A stretch of 18,681 nucleotides of DNA. Source: an uncultured Fretibacterium sp. GTDB taxonomy: Bacteria > Synergistota > Synergistia > Synergistales > Aminobacteriaceae. Shown in pieces: positions 14,973-18,681 of the stretch. The translations under genes were made by a program, and so were the position numbers. Position 1 is the stretch's first letter; every line of letters begins with the position of its first letter. The DNA lies in assembly GCA_937899395.1 (NCBI GenBank), contig CALBPU010000070.1:1-18681 (forward strand), written 5' to 3'. Below the pieces are notes generated by a model. The model saw only the letters and a program-made list of their open reading frames with translations. It searched no databases and was not told the DNA's origin.

Positions 14973-16354
14973 TTGAAATTTTACGTTATAAGAGAACAAT
15001 ATTAATTTTTTTCGCGGTATTTTTATTTTCAACTGAAGCATTTGCCCGTGATGTTTACGTAAGATTATCGGGAGCAGGAAGCTATTCGATCGGTATAACT
15101 CAGGGAAATTTAGTTATGACTGACGCTGAAGGGAAGCTGGCTAACCTCACCGACTCCGCAAGAATTTCTGTCTCAGGCGGTTACGCTAATATCATGGGAA
15201 TTTCATTTTTAATGCCCGTGAGAATTACAGGAACGGGATTTCTTAAATTCAACGGCAAAACTTACAGAGGAGCATTTTTGATTACTCAACGAGGAGGCTT
15301 GTTAAACGTCTTAGATGTTGAGCAATATTTATGCGGAGTTCTTCCTGCTGAAGTCGGGGCATCGTGGCATATGGAAGCGTTAAGAGCACAGGCAATCTCA
15401 GCTCGAACTTACGTTTTGAAACAAAGTATGAACAGGGCTGAAAAGGGCTATGATGTTGTTGATACAGATGCGGATCAGGTTTATAAAGGAGCAGGAGTTG
15501 AGACCGACAGAACTAATCAGGCTGTAAGAAGTACAGCAGGTGAAATTTTGACTTATGGAAACGAAATCGCTTATACATATTTTCATTCTGACAGCGGAGG
15601 ACATACTGCAAATATTCAAGATGTTTGGGGACAAAACCTTCCGTACTTAACGGGCGTTCCTGAAGTTGTGAATTATAAATCCCCTGTTTCAGTATGGAAC
15701 GCAAGATTTCCTGCCTCTAAAATTCAAAGCGTAATCAAAAAAATTACAGGATCGGACATCGGAGCTGTAAAAGAAATTCAAGTCTCCGAAGTTGATGAGG
15801 GAGGCCGTGCAATTAATATGACTTTCATAGGAGCTAACGGTTCTAAAACAATAAAAGCGAGCCAATTCAGATTAGGTTTAGATCCTAGAACGTTAAAAAG
15901 CACAATGTTTACACCTTCGGGAGGGACATTCAGCGTGAAAAATGATTTAACACCGAGCGGGCTTGTTGCGCCTCATAAAAGTAATAATTCATCATCATCA
16001 AATTTGACTTTTGAAGAGGAAAAAGGAATTGCGAAAATGACAGCCGACGGAGTTTTCACTACAACTGAATTAATTGACATGCTCACAAATCCTGATAAAC
16101 GAAAAAATTATTATCAAACAGGATTAGGGAGAAGCTCGAACTCAAAATCTTATCAGACTTCAAAGCCTAAAATGAACAAATACGGATATTCAATCGAGAA
16201 ATCCGGAAATGATTTTGTATTTTACGGTCGAGGCTGGGGACACGGAGTTGGATTATGTCAATGGGGAGCAATGGCAATGGCTGAACAGGGCTGGACTGCT
16301 GAAAAAATTTTAGCTCACTATTATCCCGGTACTTCAATCAGAAAATTCAAATGA
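14969..16354 (+). CDS. Secreted SpoIID/LytB-type peptidoglycan protein
   Basis: An exported protein of the SpoIID family, whose spore-former members are lytic transglycosylases acting on peptide-free glycan. Residues 1-26 form a signal peptide (hydrophobic 11-20, AFA before the predicted cut). The SpoIID domain follows: YLCGVLPAEVG (120-130) with candidate catalytic Glu128, RAQAISARTYVL, and YFHSDSGGHTANIQDVWG. The domain's last part, GRGWGHGVGLCQWGAMAM...HYYPGTS, lies near 420-457 after an unusual insertion rich in Ser, Asn and Lys (about 335-405), probably a flexible loop. No other sporulation gene is seen, so a vegetative role in cell-wall turnover or division is more likely. GTG overlaps the ruvB stop by 4 bases, with GAGGGAAG upstream. 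Confidence 0.9.
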   Translation: MIEILRYKRTILIFFAVFLFSTEAFARDVYVRLSGAGSYSIGITQGNLVMTDAEGKLANLTDSARISVSGGYANIMGISFLMPVRITGTGFLKFNGKTYRGAFLITQRGGLLNVLDVEQYLCGVLPAEVGASWHMEALRAQAISARTYVLKQSMNRAEKGYDVVDTDADQVYKGAGVETDRTNQAVRSTAGEILTYGNEIAYTYFHSDSGGHTANIQDVWGQNLPYLTGVPEVVNYKSPVSVWNARFPASKIQSVIKKITGSDIGAVKEIQVSEVDEGGRAINMTFIGANGSKTIKASQFRLGLDPRTLKSTMFTPSGGTFSVKNDLTPSGLVAPHKSNNSSSSNLTFEEEKGIAKMTADGVFTTTELIDMLTNPDKRKNYYQTGLGRSSNSKSYQTSKPKMNKYGYSIEKSGNDFVFYGRGWGHGVGLCQWGAMAMAEQGWTAEKILAHYYPGTSIRKFK

Positions 16355-17436
16355 AAAAATTATATGATTTAAGCTCCTATAATTATGAACTTCCTAGCGA
16401 AAATATCGCTCAATATCCGGCAACACCTCGAGATTCTTCAAGATTATTAGTCTGGAATGTTAAGGAGGATAAAATTTTCAGTGAAAATATTTTCAGGGAC
16501 ATCACGAAATTTTTAAGGCCGAACGATTTGTTAATTCTCAATGACACAAAAGTTATTCCTGCGAGATTAAAAGGTGAACGTGAAACGGGCGGTCAATGCG
16601 AAATATTTTTGCTGAAGAATTTAACCTCCGATTTTTTGGAATGGGAAGTACTTGTAAAACCTGCTCGAAAAATTCATAAAGGCTCAAAAATTTCTGTTGA
16701 CGGAAAAATTTTATTTATAACCGAAGAAAAGCCCGAAGGTATTCGCAATATAAAATTTGAGTTTGAAAATCGTGATGAGTTTATGAAATTTCTTGATAAT
16801 TGCGGCCATGTTCCTTTACCTCCTTATATCAAAAATAATGACGACATGAGGGAAAAATATCAAACTGTTTTTGCGAAAAATGAGGGTTCGGTTGCAGCTC
16901 CGACAGCAAGTTTGCATTTCACGCCCGAACTTTTGAAGCAAATAAAATTAATGGGAGTAAAAATTTCATATGTAACACTTCATGTAGGTTTAGGAACATT
17001 CAGACCTGTAAAAACTCAAGATATAAGACAACATGAAATTCACACCGAACACTGCGAACTGTCCGAAGAGACTGCGAAATTAATTCGTGAACAAAAATTA
17101 AACGGAGAACGAGTTATAGCTTCAGGAACGACGGCTGCGAGAACTTTGGAATCATTTTGCAATGATGATGGCGAAATTAAATCGGGAATATTGGAGACAG
17201 GTTTATATATTTATCCCGGATATAAATTCAAAGCTGTTGACGCTCTAATAACAAATTTTCATTTGCCCGAAAGTTCTTTGTTAATGTTAGTAGCGTCATT
17301 TGCTGCGAATAAAGCGAGAGTTTTTGATATTGAAGGTGAAGAAAAAATTTTAGGAAAGCTTCTTGAAATTTATGAGACATGCGCAAAAAGTAATTGGAGA
17401 TTTTTTTCATTCGGAGACGCGATGTTCATAGAATAA
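16351..17436 (+). CDS. queA: SAM:tRNA ribosyltransferase-isomerase QueA
   Basis: Transfers and rearranges the ribosyl part of S-adenosylmethionine onto preQ1 in the anticodon of tRNAs, making epoxyqueuosine. At 361 residues it is slightly longer than E. coli QueA. Recognisable family segments are LPSENIAQYPATPRDSSRLLV, LILNDTKVIPARLKG, GHVPLPPYI, SVAAPTASLHFT, LHVGLGTFRPV, HTEHCELS, ASGTTAARTLE and the C-terminal RFFSFGDAMFIE. The gene is therefore intact to its usual end. ATG overlaps the spoIID stop by 4 bases. In many genomes tgt follows; here accessory DNA follows instead, so the preQ1-inserting enzyme must be encoded elsewhere. Confidence 0.96.
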   Translation: MKKLYDLSSYNYELPSENIAQYPATPRDSSRLLVWNVKEDKIFSENIFRDITKFLRPNDLLILNDTKVIPARLKGERETGGQCEIFLLKNLTSDFLEWEVLVKPARKIHKGSKISVDGKILFITEEKPEGIRNIKFEFENRDEFMKFLDNCGHVPLPPYIKNNDDMREKYQTVFAKNEGSVAAPTASLHFTPELLKQIKLMGVKISYVTLHVGLGTFRPVKTQDIRQHEIHTEHCELSEETAKLIREQKLNGERVIASGTTAARTLESFCNDDGEIKSGILETGLYIYPGYKFKAVDALITNFHLPESSLLMLVASFAANKARVFDIEGEEKILGKLLEIYETCAKSNWRFFSFGDAMFIE

Positions 17437-17595
17437 TTTTATTTCAATATAAAACTGCCCTAAGTGTTTCACGTTATCAGAATTTTCTAATATTTGAGGT
17501 TTGTAACATTCAACAAGGGCTAACATTTTTGAACGTTTAGGCTCTTGTGCTTTTTCCAGTTCTCTAATAACAAGCTCAGAAGTATAATCTGTCAA
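17407..17595 (-). CDS. Small hypothetical protein, doubtful
   Basis: A 62-codon frame starting at TTG inside the last codons of the metallopeptidase-like remnant. It ends by overlapping the queA 3' end by 30 bases. The peptide is charged (VIRELEKAQEPKRSKMLALVECYKP) with a plausible helical character and no match I recognise. It fills the only otherwise uncoded DNA between queA and the phage-type gene. The SD is poor. It may be a real small accessory gene, the truncated start of a longer one lost when this DNA joined the queA region, or noise. Confidence 0.3.
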   Translation of the reverse strand: MTDYTSELVIRELEKAQEPKRSKMLALVECYKPQILENSDNVKHLGQFYIEIKLFYEHRVSE

Positions 17596-18506
17596 AAACT
17601 GCTCTTACATCATCATCAATTTTAATTCCTAACTGAGTTTGAATATCATGATAAATTTTGAGCATGTAATTTTTAACTCTTGTGAATAAAGCCTGTAATT
17701 TACTTGTCGGAGCTTTACCCTCACTCATATAGACCTCAAGAGCCTTCGCGAACCATTCATGCACTGTTTCACGATAACCGCCCGTTTTATTTTCGGCTTC
17801 CGAATAAAATTGTTCTATTGTAACTCCTGCATGGTCAAGAACAGTTTGAAAATCTTTATCGGCCTGAATGCTTCCTGATTTAGCAAGCCTTTCGAGTACC
17901 TTGAAAACAACGTGCCCGATTTCATGAACATTAGCGGCGAAATTTCCTGACTTAACGAGATTGATAAAAGCCCGCATATTTTTCCATGTAGTAAAAGCCG
18001 TAACATTGCCTTCAATATCAGTATAATTACGAACTTCATCATTATTCAGTTTAGGTTCAGGCATGTTTCTAATAGCCTTGTCAAGGTCAGTTTCGTTTGC
18101 TATAATTCGCTTGTCTCCGATGGAGCTTCCATAGGGCAAGTAGAGCCTGTTATGGTTGTTCCATTCGCAGACTTTATGCATATTAGCATAAAGTACTCTA
18201 CCTGCTTTTGCTTGCTCTACAAACCATTGATTATTAGGTTCTCCTGTTTTTTGGTCGTTTTTTTGCATAAACACTTTTAACTCTGTTATAAACAATCTCA
18301 TATCGGTCGTTTTTTTCGTTTAACGCTATAGGGATAGCTACTGTTGCTAGTTTTTTATCTTTTTCATTTGTCATAACGACAATATCACCCGGATGAGATT
18401 CTGACGCAAAAATAATTATCGGGTCTGATATTGCTTTTATAATTTGCTTGGGAATATCAGCGTTTAATACAACTGTACCGTCTTCTTTAGTTTCTGTAAA
18501 AATATA
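17576..18506 (-). pseudogene. Broken phage-type polyvalent protein: zincin-like domain with upstream MuF-type domain
   Basis: The gene reads in two frames. The 5' piece (18506 to about 18260) has ADIPKQIIKAISDPIIIFAS...IVVMTNEKDKK...VYNRVKSVYAK. This resembles the domain seen near the C-terminus of MuF and other large polyvalent phage or mobile-element proteins, often nuclease-like. The 3' piece (to 17576) has NNQWFVEQAKAGRVLYAN, then HEIGH (17912-17926), HEWFAKALEVYMSEGKAP and LQALFTRVKNYMLKIYHDI. The spacing suggests a zinc metallopeptidase-like domain with Glu of HEWFA as third ligand. The frames join across a run of seven A (18258-18264, coding strand); six would restore SVYAKNDQ. At 18507 an IS630-type end replaces the upstream part. 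Family assignments are from memory; the frameshift is directly visible, although a sequencing error is possible. Confidence 0.7.
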
Positions 18507-18681
18507 CTAAGCCCGGCTAAAAAGCGATAAATGTAATATAATAAATAAATGGCGTACTCAGAAGATTATCGTAAGAGAGTAATAGAATATCGTAAAGAGG
18601 GACATACGTTACAGCAAACGCATGAAGTTTTCAAAGTGGCGATTATCACGATCCGAACATGGGAAATAAAGCTAAAGGAAG
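18507..18681 (+). mobile_element. IS630-family insertion sequence, left end (partial)
   Basis: A terminal sequence beginning CTAAGCCCGGCTAAAAAG follows a TA dinucleotide (18505-18506), the target that IS630/Tc1-type elements duplicate. A transposase gene opens 42 bases inside. The element runs off the right edge, so the other inverted repeat and the second TA cannot be checked. It interrupts the phage-type gene on the minus strand. Confidence 0.75.
18549..18681 (+). CDS. IS630-family transposase, N-terminal part
   Basis: The first 44 codons are visible, and the frame is open to the window edge. MAYSEDYRKRVIEYRKEGHT is the typical opening of IS630 transposases, whose N-terminal helix-turn-helix binds the element ends. 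EVFKV...ITIRTWEIKLKE fits the rest of that helix-turn-helix. The catalytic DDE domain would lie outside the window. There is no strong SD before the ATG (TATAATAAATAA precedes it), as is usual for insertion-sequence genes. Confidence 0.85.
   Translation, partial: MAYSEDYRKRVIEYRKEGHTLQQTHEVFKVAIITIRTWEIKLKE

Noticed and set aside
14969..16354. SpoIID as evidence for sporulation
   Set aside because: SpoIID-family proteins also occur in non-spore-formers and no other sporulation gene is present.
17437..17454. AT-only hairpin after queA as a terminator
   Set aside because: Six A/T pairs only, with no GC core and no T-run. It is too weak to call.
18234..18270. Programmed -1 frameshift at the A7 run
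   Set aside because: The downstream frame is +1, not -1, relative to the upstream one. A one-base insertion or error is simpler.
1..18681. CRISPR arrays, tRNA or rRNA genes
   Set aside because: No regularly spaced direct repeats, and no cloverleaf or rRNA-like conserved stretches were noticed on reading both strands.

Overview
The window is an AT-rich, tightly packed bacterial chromosome segment of about 18.7 kb. It carries mostly housekeeping genes, with remnants of mobile DNA at both ends. The organism is probably a low-GC, non-sporulating diderm anaerobe, and Synergistota is my best guess. That guess rests on the gyrA-psd-pssA and nadE-yebC-ruvC-ruvA-ruvB-spoIID-queA order, the N-terminally extended folP, and frequent TTG/GTG starts. 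It is an inference from remembered gene order, not a database result.

Left part (1-4730). Positions 1-218 hold a possible IS200/IS605-type right-end hairpin next to the first 19 codons of a truncated XRE-type regulator. On the minus strand serC (TTG start) and serA then form a two-gene serine biosynthesis unit. Upstream of serC, on the same strand, lies a 731-residue protein that looks like a PAS-like sensor fused to a dynamin-type GTPase. It is the least explained intact gene here.

Middle (4795-11273). lysA runs on the plus strand and appears to start at an ATT codon. On the minus strand gyrA, psd and pssA overlap in one block, joining DNA supercoiling with the two steps that make phosphatidylethanolamine from CDP-diacylglycerol. 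folP, with an extra N-terminal domain, lies upstream of gyrA and diverges from nadE.

Right part (11332-17436). One plus-strand operon reads nadE, yebC, ruvC, ruvA, ruvB, spoIID and queA, with 4-base stop/start overlaps or near-zero gaps after yebC. It covers NAD synthesis, a YebC-family factor, the complete Holliday-junction resolvase set, a secreted peptidoglycan-acting protein and queuosine tRNA modification.

Right edge (17407-18681). After queA comes a broken phage-type gene on the minus strand: a C-terminal zincin-like domain preceded by a MuF/nuclease-associated type domain. It carries a one-base frameshift in a 7-base homopolymer and is cut at its 5' side by an IS630-family element that runs off the window. 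This is accessory DNA inserted next to queA, where tgt often follows in other bacteria. I saw no tRNA, rRNA or CRISPR array. No stretch over 300 bases lacks a gene or gene remnant.
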